DNA from: Absidia repens
Taxonomy: Eukaryota; Mucoromycota; Mucoromycetes; Mucorales; Cunninghamellaceae
Direction of reading: 5' to 3'
NCBI GenBank assembly: GCA_002105175.1
Contig: MCGE01000033.1
Coordinates: forward strand, 1 to 64,000
DNA length: 64,000 bases
The translations under genes and the position numbers were made by a program. Positions 1-11,117 of the stretch are shown here, piece by piece; position 1 is the stretch's first letter; every line of letters begins with the position of its first letter. The notes beneath the pieces were generated by a model that saw only the letters and a program-made list of their open reading frames with translations, did not search any database and was not told where the DNA came from.

Positions 1-189
1 TGCCCACCATTCAACCAACACATACTTGGACATCCACGTTTGCTTGGATCCGCTTTCTAGTCACATACTCCTTCTACTCATACCATTTTTTCCCCCATCC
101 AATATCCCCATACACACACAGAAATACCCCTCCATACCGCTAAAAAAACATAGAAATCCGCTAAAAAAGCGCCGGGGAGCCTTCCAAAA
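1..189. other. Window start, AT-rich, no gene seen
   Basis: No coding signal is visible here. The open frames are low complexity and lack splice context. Confidence 0.5.
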
Positions 190-780
190 GTAGTAATACC
201 TGCTATAGGCTTTCCAAACCAATAAATAAATAATAATAAAAAAACCCCATCAAACACAGATAGTGTACCGCAATAGAATAGCCTATCACAGTAGAATAGT
301 ATGTACAATAGCCTGTCACAGTAGAATAGCTTTGCCAATCCATTGTTCATTGCAAATAAAAAAGCTTTTATTGAATAATGATACGTAGTCAATACTATAC
401 TAATAGGAAAGAAGATGTAAAAATAGGGGGCCGCTAATAGTAGTTGAGAGAGGTGCTAATCTAGATGAATGGTGCAGAAGAAGGGAACGATGTACAATAA
501 AAAAGGCATTTCTAAAAGGGATCTCTATAAATGGGATCTCCAAACTTCTAATGAAGCTTAAACACACACTTTTTTCAAACAAAGACAAGGTTTAAGGAAG
601 CAGATATATGTTTTATTGAAGAAAGAGACATATACATGTACTAAGCTAATCAAGACATTTCCCCAAAATCCTACAACCAAAATGAAAGGGTTTCCCCATG
701 CTTCTTGAAATCCTTTTCTAAACCCTTCTAAACTATTTCTAAACAGAAAGCCAAAACCACCGGGTCCACAATGAGCCAAA
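190..780 (+). repeat. Dispersed repeat family, copy 1 (decayed)
   Basis: This is an AT-rich non-coding stretch that matches the other copies of a family found eight times in the window. It shares the modules 'TTTTATTGAAT/GAAG', 'GGGATCTC', 'CTAATGAAG' and the core GGGTTTCCCCATGC (near 690), followed by a CTTCTAAAC block. It lacks the CACGTGxGCGGG site seen at the end of the core in other copies. It resembles copy 2 most closely over its left half (the AGTAGTTGAGAGAG region). The element class is unknown, and the boundaries are approximate because copies were compared by eye. Confidence 0.6.
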
Positions 781-1093
781 AACAGTGAACAGATGTTGGC
801 TCATTCCCGTTGACTTGTCTTTTTTTTTTTGGATTTGCGCTCCCATTTTTTTTTTTTGGATCAACAATCCAGACTGCCGGCGGCGGCGGTTGAATTCACA
901 CCCATCTGGCTTTACAGCCTGCAAATCGAATTAACGTGCAATATTTTCTTCTTCGCTTTATATAAAACGAACTACGAGACCGTTCAACTTCAAATTTTCC
1001 ATGCATCTTCAGAAACATTATACAATCATTATTTGTCACCAAGCCAACCACCCATCTCTCATACAATTAATTTCAGAAAGCTCTAAAGTTTAC
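781..1093. other. Intergenic, nothing recognised
   Basis: This stretch lies between repeat copy 1 and the inverted-repeat element. It contains two T homopolymers (about 821-830 and 847-857). The overlapping open frame has no recognisable domain. Confidence 0.5.
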
Positions 1094-1791
1094 ACCTGAA
1101 ATGGTTGTATATAAAAAGACAAGAGTGAAAATAAGTGATACAATTGATATGGTTTTTTATTGAATAAAATGACAGTGGGTTTTTATAGTAAAAGCTAGGG
1201 GAAGCGGATGTATGAATAATAAATTTCTATGATGATAGATTATTGTAGATGATAATGGATTATTGGTAGAGTTCGAGATGAGGGAATAAAATAGTGTATT
1301 ATGTGTTGTATTATTGAATAGAATAGGACTTGTTATCAAGTATTGTGAAACTTTTGGATAATTCTTTATTTCTATTCAAATGTATTGTCTTATTTATACT
1401 GATGTGATGGTATGTGGGTATGTAAAATAGGGGTGATGAATATGAGAGGAATTTGTGTAGTGGTGTCGTATTCCTGGTTCCTGATTAGCAATATTTACAT
1501 CAAAAGCATCTATATCATCATCATTTGTATATCCGACTTATCTCTTCACTCTATTTCTACCCCTGAATTCCCCACTTATTCTCACACTTGTCACGCAACA
1601 CATCAGATAGCACACAGCCTCAATTATCCGTAGTCTCAAATACACCGTTATCATGCTCCATCCACAGCCACAAATATCTTCATTTTATTATAAAAAGACT
1701 TGACATTTTATCAATTAAATAAAAAAACCATATCAATTGTATCACCTATTTTTACTCTTGTCTTTTTATCTTAACATCCATTTCAAGTGGG
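1094..1791. mobile_element. ~700 bp element with ~100 bp terminal inverted repeats
   Basis: The left end (about 1094-1190) and the reverse complement of the right end (about 1685-1791) align over roughly 100 bp. They share the 20-mer GTGATACAATTGATATGGTT and the flanking blocks AAAAAGACAAGAGT and TGAAATGG. The interior of about 500 bp has no credible ORF. This is the structure of a non-autonomous, MITE-like DNA transposon. Target-site duplications could not be assigned with confidence, and the superfamily is unknown. No second copy was noticed in the window. Confidence 0.65.
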
Positions 1792-2394
1792 TGATTTGGG
1801 GTCTGAATTACGTATTATGGAATGATCGTATATGCATGAACTAAGGTATAGGAATAAGCGTATGGATAAATATGAATATATATATATATATATATGAAAG
1901 ATATATAGTAGATGGAATGATAGGTAAATGTGTTGGTATACAACACTTCCCATCCCTTCCTTTTTGCTTCCCATTGCCTTCTCTATTTCTTACTGGCACC
2001 CTCTTTTTATTTCAACCATCGTCTTCTTTTTTTACCAGCAATCGATCTTTTTCTTACCAACAATCGATCTTTTTCTTACCAGCAATCAATCTTTTTTCTT
2101 ATCACCTCTTTTTTTTTTTTTTTTTTTTTTTTTTACAGTTACCCTCCCTTTTTCTAATTACCACCACTGTTATTTTCGCTATCACTATCTTTTTTATGAC
2201 CACTCTCCCTTTTGTTTGCAACCACCCTTTTGTGTCTTAGAATCACTCTAAACTGCGCTCCTCATCTCACCGACTAAAAAGCACTGATCTCTCCCCTTAT
2301 TCCTCTATTCCCAATCATACAACTTCATATTTATCATTTCCGTTGCGCAGGTCGCACAATTCAACGTTGGATACCCCTCCTTTTTAACGCTCAC
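1792..2394. other. Low-complexity intergenic with 22-bp tandem repeat
   Basis: This stretch holds an (AT)n run near 1876-1896 and three near-identical 22-23 bp units at 2032-2098 (core CAATCGATCTTTTTCTTACC). A T homopolymer of more than 20 nt follows near 2109-2134. Overlapping open frames in all three phases are products of the T-rich composition. Confidence 0.6.
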
Positions 2395-3530
2395 AGTACA
2401 TCAGTAGAATAGACTATAGATTAGCTTAATACTTAAGAATGGTTTTATTATCCATGGTACAGTATGTTGGAAGATAGAAATAATAATAAAGGCTTTTTTA
2501 TTGTATCATGACAGTCAATATTATGCAAAAAGAAAGAAATATAAATAAAGGTCAATAGTAGTTGAGAGAGATACTAGCTAGAAGAATGGTGTTAGAAAAA
2601 AGTCTGAGGAAGGAATGGTGCATAAAAAAGGGATCTCAAAGTGGGATCTGTAAATTTCTAATGAAGCGCTCTTCATTAAAGGAAAGACATGTTATATCAA
2701 ATCAAATGCATGTTTACTGAAGCAAAGATATTGTTGTTGTTATTTTTATTGTTGTTTATTTGAATCAAAGATACGTTTTATTGTGAAAATGACACTAACT
2801 AAGCCGATCATGAGCCCCAAGATCCTAGATCCAAAATGAAATGGCATCCCCATGCATCATGTAATCCCTGAGCTGAAACCCCTTCTAAACTAGTCCCAAC
2901 ACTATTCTAAATTCAACATAACCACGTAGTAAGTTGGATGATGAAGAAAAAAAAAAAAAAAAAAAAAAGGAACGAATAGAAATTGAAAAGCAAGGGAACG
3001 AAAATAAATATTCATGTGTGCTGGTTTTGAAATATAATTGTGGTCTTTGATAACCATACGCCTTTACCAACAGAATGGTATTATTATCAACACAATAGCC
3101 ATCACCATTTAACATTGACAACATGAGTTTTCTCACCCCTTGATCCTTCGGAATACAAGATGGATTCATTCGGCCTGATTTGATTTTTTTTTTTTTTTTT
3201 TTTTTTTTTTGTTGTATAACCCTCCTCCCCCTTATTGCTCTCGAATAACTTCCCATCTTTGATTGGACTAGTTATCTTACGTTATGTTTATTATCCAAAA
3301 TAATATTGCCACTTCTAATAATATTGCCACTTCCCCCACTTTACACTCCAGACTCATCTACATACACAGCCCTAAATTCCTTAGCTTTAGATAGATGTCG
3401 TAGGACTATCATTAGGCGACATGTTTAATATGACATAGGTGTTACTGTATCTCCGTCTGAATAAAATACGTCTTGTTTTTTCGCTTCTTTATTGTCATTC
3501 ATACGTTTTGTTTGTTTTGTCGATGAGGTA
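2395..3530 (+). repeat. Dispersed repeat family, copy 2
   Basis: The core is near 2830-2915 (CCCCATGC, CCCTGAGCTGAAACCCC, CTTCTAAACTAGTCC). It is followed by an A-rich tract, a degenerate site near 3014-3036, and the conserved right-hand module GATTGGACTAGTTATC with CTACATACACAG. It carries A/T homopolymers near 2947-2968 and 3182-3211. No coding capacity is visible. Confidence 0.7.
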
Positions 3531-3601
3531 TAATCGCAATTTACTGTAACCTATAGAAGGATGTATTTTATTTAAAAGGTAAATAAAAAATAAAAAATAA
3601 A

Positions 3602-3775
3602 AAAATGGTATGATAGGAGTTGTATCATGCACATAAAACAATGCATGGTATGGTACGGTGTAGAGGAGAGGAATGACCTATAAGCATAAAAAACGGTGTG
3701 ATACGTGCTGTTTCATGTACATAAAGCTTTGCACTATATGATATGAAGTAGGAGAGAGAAATCATTGTACGCATA
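3602..3775. repeat. Degenerate ~87-bp tandem duplication
   Basis: Units of about 3602-3688 and 3689-3775 align along their length. The shared order is GGT.TGATA, TCATG.ACATAAA, GCA.TATATGGTA-like, AGGAGAG.AAT and a GCATA.AAAAA boundary. Divergence is high, so this is old. It sits at the right edge of repeat copy 2 and may belong to that element. Confidence 0.5.
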
Positions 3776-4313
3776 GAAAAAAGATACATGTTGTGGTCAA
3801 ACGGCAAGCGTATTAGGGGCAAATAAAACAGTTTATTGACGAAAATAAAATAAAATACAATTCAAGCTATTCTTAAAAAAAAACTATATATCTACCAAGT
3901 TCTAAGAGTGCAACCATGTTATAGAGAAATTATTTCAATTTTAGCGTCCTTCAACAAAATCATTATATTCCATCCCGCCCAAGTCACAGCTTTGTCGAAT
4001 GATATTGATTGTTTGGTTGCTGATAAGTTGACGTCTACGCTCGATAAACTCATCAATCTTCGAGTTGACTGACCTAGCCGACATTTGTGCGCATATAAAG
4101 AGAATATGAATGCTCGTAATCCACCTACACCAATGACTTGTTTGTTGAAAGTGCCAAAGAGTACGAAATCTTCCTAAATAAAATATTCCCCTTAGCCCAA
4201 CCGCTTACCTGAATCGGTGGTAAGACCGATACATCTACTATGCCTATGTATCGCACACAACCAACGGCAGTATATCCCCTCTAATCTCTTTGTAACTGCT
4301 TGTCGGTAATTCT
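3776..4313. other. Intergenic, possibly retroelement-derived
   Basis: AT-rich sequence with no intact gene. The right part (about 3980-4310) is less AT-rich than its surroundings and leads directly into the reverse-transcriptase fragment. It may therefore be upstream retroelement sequence too decayed to recognise. Confidence 0.35.
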
Positions 4314-4640
4314 GTGAAACAATGGCTCACTGGCGGTACGTGTCTACCTGCACTAATAGGGACTATGTGGAATTGTCCACTGACACCAGCACCTAAAAAA
4401 GATGAAAGAGTTTTTCTTACTGGACGTCGATCCTTCCTCAACCCTTGCTATATCAGTAAACATTTGAATGACGGTGTCTATCCCTTACGTTTAAACTTGA
4501 AAAACACATTCTATCGTTTCCGTATAGCTCCAGAGCACCAGCATAAAACTACATTCACAAATAGAGGGCGTCAATACATGCTTGAAGCATCCCATTTGGT
4601 TTGAAAACACTTTTAGCCAAACCCCGTTGAATCGTTAATG
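4314..4640 (+). pseudogene. Ty3/gypsy reverse transcriptase fragment, frameshifted
   Basis: One frame reads as the N-terminal part of a Ty3/gypsy RT. It contains TPAPKKD (fingers region before the primer-binding loop), an LN..Y.SKHLNDGVYPL stretch, LKNTFYRFRIAPEHQHKTTF (the position of DLKSAFYRIRI..KTAF) and GRQYM. Just after this the expected PFGLKT appears only in the next frame, near 4600-4617, so a frameshift is visible. The catalytic YIDD region is missing, and the adjacent gene EI24 ends at 4708. This is a decayed retrotransposon remnant with no coding function. RT identity is from motif recognition. Confidence 0.75.
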
Positions 4641-4707
4641 ACTTAGCAATCGTCCGTGAATATAGCAAAAATTGATTTTATTGGTAAAATAGGATAATTA
4701 TAAGTGA

Positions 4708-5817
4708 CTAAACGAGTTTTCCTAAACTATCTTTTCTATCCTGGTCCACCAAGCGATCAAAAAATCGTGTATGCGCGACTTGTATTAGAATAAATGCCAA
4801 CTTGTTCAAAGCACGTAAACCAAAAAACACCGGTAGATTTGATATATAATGTGCCCTGTCCATAGAAGTCATGGAAGCCAAACTAGCCAGTATTACAAAC
4901 TAGAATGGAATCAAGAGATTAAATATTTTGGGATGAGGTATATTTGTTTAACTTACAAATGGAAATCCAAAAGAGAACACAGCACCCGCCTGTAGAGTTG
5001 AGAAGAAGTAGGTGGCCACTGTCAAAGGAAGACCAAAACCCAAAAAGTAAGGCCAATGATGTTCCACAAATGATAGTCGATGTTCTTGAGTCCAGCCCAG
5101 GTCAATCCATTTGTATCTATAGTAAAGCAGAAAAAAAGGCGAGATGAGTACTTGCCTATAAAAGTTCCTGGTACAGTGTACCTACTCGAAACAATAGTAG
5201 GCCAATACAATACAAGTCAAAGGAAATCCAACAAAGCTTCCAATGTAAGGAATAAGCCGGACGAGTTTTACTATTAAGGCACAGTTCCCATAAAAGATAA
5301 CCAAGTATACCGAGGACGTCATTGTCGCTGAGGATGTCAGGGTAGGGCGATTGTTGATTGCTGAAGACGTTCCGCGATGTAAAAATTGGATGGTTTCTCT
5401 GGCCAGTTGATCAAATAAGAGACTATTGATGCATAAGCAAAGAGAGTATAATGAATGACCGGTGATAGCCTACGAAAAAAGAACTACGCGTCAAGTTTGT
5501 TAAAAAAGTACCAAGATTAAAATCAGCACTTACAGCGTACGACCAGCCAAATAATACAGTATCAGCTCCAGTAAATATCAAGTTCAAAAGTACCCATCCT
5601 CCAGACCAAAGGAAGGTATTGATAAGTGTCACTTTAAGCAAATACCATCTAATTGCTGTTGATCTACAGATACGCAATATAAAATAAAGTAAGGTTACAG
5701 AATCAATACATGGATTTATATTCCATTTTGTTACCTCGATAGTAATAATGCTACTTTATTGAAATCTAAAGAGCTCTTCAAGCCATCAATAAAGGAAACG
5801 ACACTTGGCGAAGGCAT
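4708..5817 (-). CDS. EI24: EI24-family ER membrane protein
   Basis: Five exons give a 282-residue protein: 5735-5817, 5534-5663, 5186-5469, 4957-5116 and 4708-4899. All junctions are GT-AG and the frame is kept throughout. It starts MPSPSVVSFIDGL and has several hydrophobic segments. The family signature is the run YKWIDLGWTQEHRLSFVE followed by YFLGFGLPLTVATYFFSTL and a hydrophobic stretch, matching EI24 (etoposide-induced 2.4, CysZ/EI24-like superfamily). EI24 is an ER multi-pass protein needed for autophagy in animals (known for the family). A role in fungal autophagy is inference. The 3' end lies only ~70 bp from the retroelement fragment. Confidence 0.87.
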
Positions 5818-6642
5818 ACAAGGAAAAAAAAAAAAAAAAAAAAAAAAAGCAGGAGAGGAAGCCAGAAAAAGCGGTTGCAAGGATTGTCCAAGCTTCCTTG
5901 CTTTGGGCTTTCATTCTCCGCGTTTTTTTTTTTTTGAAGAGATCAATTCCAAGTAACCAAATACTGAAATTGAAAAGCATATAGTCTGTTCACCCAATGC
6001 ATCAGACACAAGCTATTCCTACCAACCCCAATATATTTCAAGTATTCTGTACACTCGTTCCTCTGAACAGTTAGCGTCATATAAAGCATTGCCGTATTAG
6101 AGGCACATATGTCGTATAATTCGTCTAAAGCTCTACCATGCACACATAAAACGCTTGTGATCATATTTGAATTTTATTTTTTGGATCTAGGTAACATAAA
6201 ATAACGTTGATCGTTCCATTTAAAGCAATAAAAAATGTCCCAACAAAAAAATTTTCTGGCATGATTCTGACTTCAGTTTACATCTATTTTTCTTTTTTCT
6301 TTTTGGAAAGTGAGATGATTATCATAGATAAGCATTTTTGAGTTACCGTAAATGACGAGCGACTCTAATAAAGTTGAGATACGCTCGAGGCAGATTGAAC
6401 ATCACTTAAAGGCTACCTATTTTCCGTGCACTGATGTATGTACTCTACTGTATGCAAGTCATCCTCCCACATCCAACAATATCATCCACAGCATTCCAGC
6501 CAAAAAGTTATATATGATAGATCAAACGAGTCTTCTCTTTTATTCGACAAACAAATCAATAAAAGTACAAATAATACAAAATACAACTAAATAAACTACA
6601 TCTAGCTAAATACACTACGTAACTATTAAAAGGTCACAAAAA
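5818..6642. other. Intergenic, AT-rich
   Basis: This holds the EI24 5' flank, with a 24-nt A run at about 5825-5848, and the DAAO 3' flank. The small open frames here have no domain, no introns and biased composition. No RNA gene was recognised. Confidence 0.5.
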
Positions 6643-8106
6643 TCACAGTTTTGAGAGACGATCGTTTTGCAAAAGTTGCAGGACTTTGTTACATGCACCC
6701 CAGCTTGATTGGTAGCCGTGAGAAGAATGACCATAGTTGTGACACACAGTAACACGGTCGCCATTAGCGCGATCTAGGAAGGCAAAAAAAAAAAAAAAAA
6801 AAAAATTGAGATACACATGACAGAGAGCATTGGCAATAATCAAGTATTCAAAAGCACTTACATTTGATTTGTTTTTCAATTCGGATTCCATCTTTTCGTG
6901 ACGGGCGGAAACCAACATTGATGCCCACTACATCGAAAGCCTCGGGGCCTTGATGATGCGTGAGGTAAGGGTGGAGGTTGTAACAGCTGTTTAAGATCTT
7001 CTTCGTCAATTCGGGTTCAGGTTCGGTGTTGTTGTTATCCTTATCCATCGTACCGCCTAAAACAACTGTGCCATCACCACGAGGAATAATATAAGTACAA
7101 AAGCGAGCATCATGACCAAGGTCTTTGTATAATTGATGTTTGATATGAGGAGCCCGAACAACCACAGTTTGACCACGTAGAGGGTACATAGTATGATCTT
7201 GCACGTCCTTCAGATGGTAGCTGCCCAATCCGGTACAATTAATCAGGGTGTCAATCTCCTTGTAATGTTCAATGGCACTTTGCAGGCTGTCAAATGATTT
7301 CTTTTCCAATCGACCACCCAAAGAAATGAATGTCTTGACCAAGTAGTCCAGGTATTGAGGTACATTGGCAGTGACTTTTAAAAAAAGTAACAAAAATGGA
7401 TAGTGAGTCATAAGCATTAAACTCGGAGTTTTCTCACTAAATTTTCCTTCCCCGTGGGAATGACTTTCTTTATTTACTTACAAGAGACAAAGCGATAACC
7501 ATCAATAGCGCCTTTTGGTAAAGAATCCTTAGAAAGCCTTTCATACTAAAAGAGGAGAGGTATTAGTTGAACGATATACATCTACCACTGTTACTTTGAT
7601 AAATATACTTACGTCTTGGAAAAGATCATGCACCCAAAAGCTATCTTCTCCAGGGGCGTCTGGAGCTTCAAAGTATTGGACACCAGGACAGTAGGAGACA
7701 CTGGATTCAGGTTCTTGATTAGCAAGGCGATGGAATTCCTTCAAAGTATCACGATCGATTTCTATTGAGTGAAGACAGGTTTCAGCTTTTTACGAGAATT
7801 CATAGTGATGTAATATACTGCGATATACCTTGAAGACGTTTGTCGGCTACAGAAGCAAAGGTGATAATGGAGGCACCAGCGTAAGGAGATGCATATTCAG
7901 GAGATTTTTCGCCAGGAATGTGTTTACCGACAACAGTAACTTGTTTGGCACCATTGCGCAAAAGAGAAACGCCAGTTGTCAAACCAGTGACACCAGCACC
8001 TATATGAATGAAAAAGTGAAAGAAAAGATTAGATCGTGTTAATTTCCGAGCAAAGAAAAAAAAAATAGGCTTTACCGAGAACAACAACATTTTTATAGGA
8101 AGGCAT
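6643..8106 (-). CDS. D-amino-acid oxidase (peroxisomal FAD flavoenzyme)
   Basis: The gene is multi-exon and encodes about 350 residues. It starts MPSYKNVVVLG; an intron splits the dinucleotide-binding motif, which reads VVVLGAGVTGLTTG after splicing. Later landmarks are EYASPYAGA, LINCTGLGS, TVVLGGT, NVGFRPSR (the arginine that binds the substrate carboxylate in DAAO) and the family signature HNYGHSSHGYQSSWG. The C-terminus is SKL, a type 1 peroxisomal targeting signal. The enzyme deaminates D-amino acids oxidatively, releasing 2-oxo acid, ammonia and H2O2. D-aspartate versus neutral D-amino-acid preference cannot be told from the sequence. The last intron carries a ~21-nt A/T homopolymer at about 6784-6805. 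Confidence 0.92.
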
Positions 8107-8948
8107 ATTTCAGAGGGATAAGAAAACGAAAAAAAAAAAAAAAAAAAAAAGTGTGGATTCGAAAAAAAAAAAAAAAATAGCGTCCTTTCTTAAATAAATT
8201 TCGGACTAAAAATAAACCGAGAATTCGGGACTATATCTATTCAAATGCCGCTATTATGCGGGGGGACGTCTTACCAAAGTGTTCTCTCGCGGCAGCTACC
8301 GTTGATTAGGGGATCTTCTTTGATACACCGATAAAGCTCTCTTTGTTCTTTGTTAATTTTATCCCATCCATCCATTTGATTTATTTAATCTATCCCCTTC
8401 CTACCTCCATCTATTTCAACAAACGCCAATCACTACCAGCAATCAAACTATATTCTAGGTATGTCAACATCGTTTTTTTTATGGGGATGACAAGCTCGTT
8501 TTTTTCTTTTATTCCTTTCGACGACCAACTCTGTGCTCGACTTTTTGAAACACAACCTACGGTCCGTCATCATGATGTATAATATCGTACCTTGATATTG
8601 TCTCCTCCTTTATTACTTTGCTTTGAATGGAAATTTTCCTATATATACATATATATATATATATATATAATGGTCATTGGCAAAGGTTGGCTTTCCAGTG
8701 TCAAGACTCGCTCAAGCCCTTGTAGTTATGTTGTGGGTTTGTATGTACACGTAATGAGGCGAACATGGGCGACGACGACTGGGTTAGCGCATATTTGAAC
8801 CGCCGAATATGGGAAATGTATCCAATCAGAGCTTGGTCAAGGTTTTTGAAAGACAGCGACTTGTTTTTTTTTTGTTGTTGTTGTTTTTTTTGTTTTTCTT
8901 GTTGTACTCACATCTTTCTATCAACCAATCCAACAGAAGAAAAAAACA
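8107..8948. promoter_or_regulatory. Divergent intergenic region DAAO / SUB2
   Basis: The only sequence between two divergently transcribed genes, so it should hold both promoters. It contains A runs near 8131-8150 and 8163-8177, an (AT)n tract at about 8641-8669 and T-rich pyrimidine tracts just upstream of the SUB2 start. No specific factor site is claimed. Confidence 0.45.
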
Positions 8949-10407
8949 ATGTCTGCCGCCGACCACGCCGATGATTTGATTGATTACGAAGAAGATGATC
9001 AAGGACTTCAACAAGATTCTTTCAAGGTATCTGATGAAACCGATGCTCTCGTAGAAGACGAAGACAAAAAGGACAAAAAGGGCTCTTATGTTGGTATCCA
9101 CTCGACTGGTTTCCGTGACTTTTTACTCAAACCCGAACTGTTAAGAAGTATTGTTGATTGTGGTTTCGAACATCCTTCTGAAGGTAAGAAAGGACGCGTT
9201 TGTTAAGAAAGGTTGGGTGAAAGCTGCATACACGTATTGGATACTGACATCTTTGTTGAAATAGTCCAACAAGAATGTATTCCTCAATCGATCCTTGGTA
9301 TGGATGTACTTTGTCAAGCCAAGTCTGGTATGGGTAAAACAGCAGTCTTTGTGTTAGCAACTTTACAACAAATCGAACCTGTGGATGGGGAAGTCTCAGT
9401 GGTGGTATTGTGTCATACTCGTGAATTGGCCTTCCAAATCAAGAACGAATACGCTCGATTCAGCAAATATCTTCCTGACATTCGCACTGAAGTATTTTAT
9501 GGTGGTGTTCCCATGACAAAGGATGTGGAAACTTTGAAAGACAAATCCAAGTGTCCTCATATTCTTGTTGGTACTCCTGGCCGTGTCTTGGCTCTTGTGC
9601 GTGAAAAACACTTGAAATTGAATAATGTGAAGCACTTTGTATTGGACGAATGTGACAAGATGTTGGAACAATTAGGTAAGGAAAACCATACATTCTCAAT
9701 AATAATCGTTGATACTAACTAAACTTTTATCCTCAATAGATATGCGCCGTGACGTACAAGATATCTTCCGTGCTACACCTCACCACAAACAAGTCATGAT
9801 GTTTTCCGCCACCTTATCCAAAGAAACCCGACCTGTGTGCAAGAAATTCATGCAAAACCCTCTCGAAATCTACGTTGACGATGAAGCTAAACTCACCTTA
9901 CACGGTTTACAACAATTCTACATCAAATTGGAAGAACGCGAAAAGAACCGGAAACTCAATGATTTGTTGGATACTTTGGAATTTAATCAAGTGTGTATTT
10001 TTGTCAAGTCTGTCCCTCGTGCCAATGAACTCAACCGTATTTTAACCGACTGCAACTTCCCCAGCATCTGTATTCACTCCCAAATGAGCCAAGACGAACG
10101 TATCAAGCGATATCGATCATTCAAGGACTTTGAAAAGCGTATTATGGTAGCAACAGATATCTTTGGTCGTGGTATTGATATTGAACGGGTCAACATTGTC
10201 ATCAACTACGATATGCCTGATTCTGCTGATACTTACTTACATCGTGTGGGTCGTGCTGGTCGTTTTGGTACAAAGGGTCTTGGTATCACTTTTGTCTCGG
10301 ACGAAAAGGACACAGGTATTTTGAACGATGTGCAAAGTCGATTCGAAATCAACATCAATCCCCTTACTGATGATATCGACATCAATTCCTTCAACGTTAC
10401 CTCTTAG
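8949..10407 (+). CDS. SUB2: DECD-box ATP-dependent RNA helicase Sub2/UAP56
   Basis: Three exons (8949-9183, 9265-9675, 9740-10407) give 437 residues, close to yeast Sub2 (446). The order of motifs is complete: acidic N-terminus, Q-motif region (GFEHPSEVQQECIP), Walker A variant [25 protein letters not shown] in motif II, SAT in motif III, and the C-terminal RecA domain with [10 protein letters not shown] and [16 protein letters not shown] rather than DEAD is diagnostic of Sub2/UAP56, which acts in spliceosome assembly and mRNA export with THO/TREX in the nucleus. AATAAA lies at about 10470. Codon choice is strongly biased, as expected for an abundant protein. Confidence 0.97.
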
Positions 10408-10756
10408 TTTTTTAGTCATCTACCCATTCTCCCTCCATTAGCTTAGTTTACATTTTGTTTGATCGTGCCAATAAAAACTCCCAATGTTGTTTTTTTTATT
10501 TATTCAATTTATTGTATGCTTGCAAATAAAGTTAGATATTATTGTTGAAATATGAACACTTGGATACCTTTTTTTATTTTTGTTTGTTTGTTTGTTCGGG
10601 TCATATGCTTTAAATTGATGATGTTTTGAACTGCCTTGAAATATAATCAATCGCAGGCTTGTTTTTTTATTTGCGTATTATCTGAGATTTGGCGATTTCA
10701 TTGATCTTCCTACTGTCTCTGGGGAGAGTCGTTCACCTTCGACAGTTTCTCGTTTT

Positions 10757-10790
<34 letters not shown>

Positions 10791-11117
10791 CCCCTTTTGC
10801 AAAAAATATGTATCCCACTTTAACTAGCTCTAATCCACCACCATACATCTTTCCTTCTCAATCATTCAAAAATAAACACGATATAGTATATCCCTTCACT
10901 AATTTGGACAGCACAATATACATATATATAAGATGATACCAGTATTTGCCTTCCTATGACAATTTCAGCATAATGTCCCACCCAGTAATACGGAATCAAA
11001 GTCAGAAAAAAAAAACGTATAAATAAGTAAAAACAGTTTTATTTGTATGATAAAAATAATAATAACAGTAACAAAAAGAGATAAATACATAATATATGGA
11101 CGAAAAAACTAAATAAT
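10408..11117. terminator. Convergent 3' region SUB2 / RhoGEF
   Basis: It holds AATAAA signals for SUB2 (about 10470 and 10525) and, on the other strand, TTTATT near 11037-11043 for the RhoGEF gene. A 32-nt A run lies at about 10758-10789 and (TA)n near 10919-10931. No other gene is seen. Confidence 0.5.

Noticed and set aside
1872..2251. Three overlapping plus-strand frames in the T-rich region
   Set aside because: All are Phe/Leu/Ser-rich products of pyrimidine tracts and tandem repeats.
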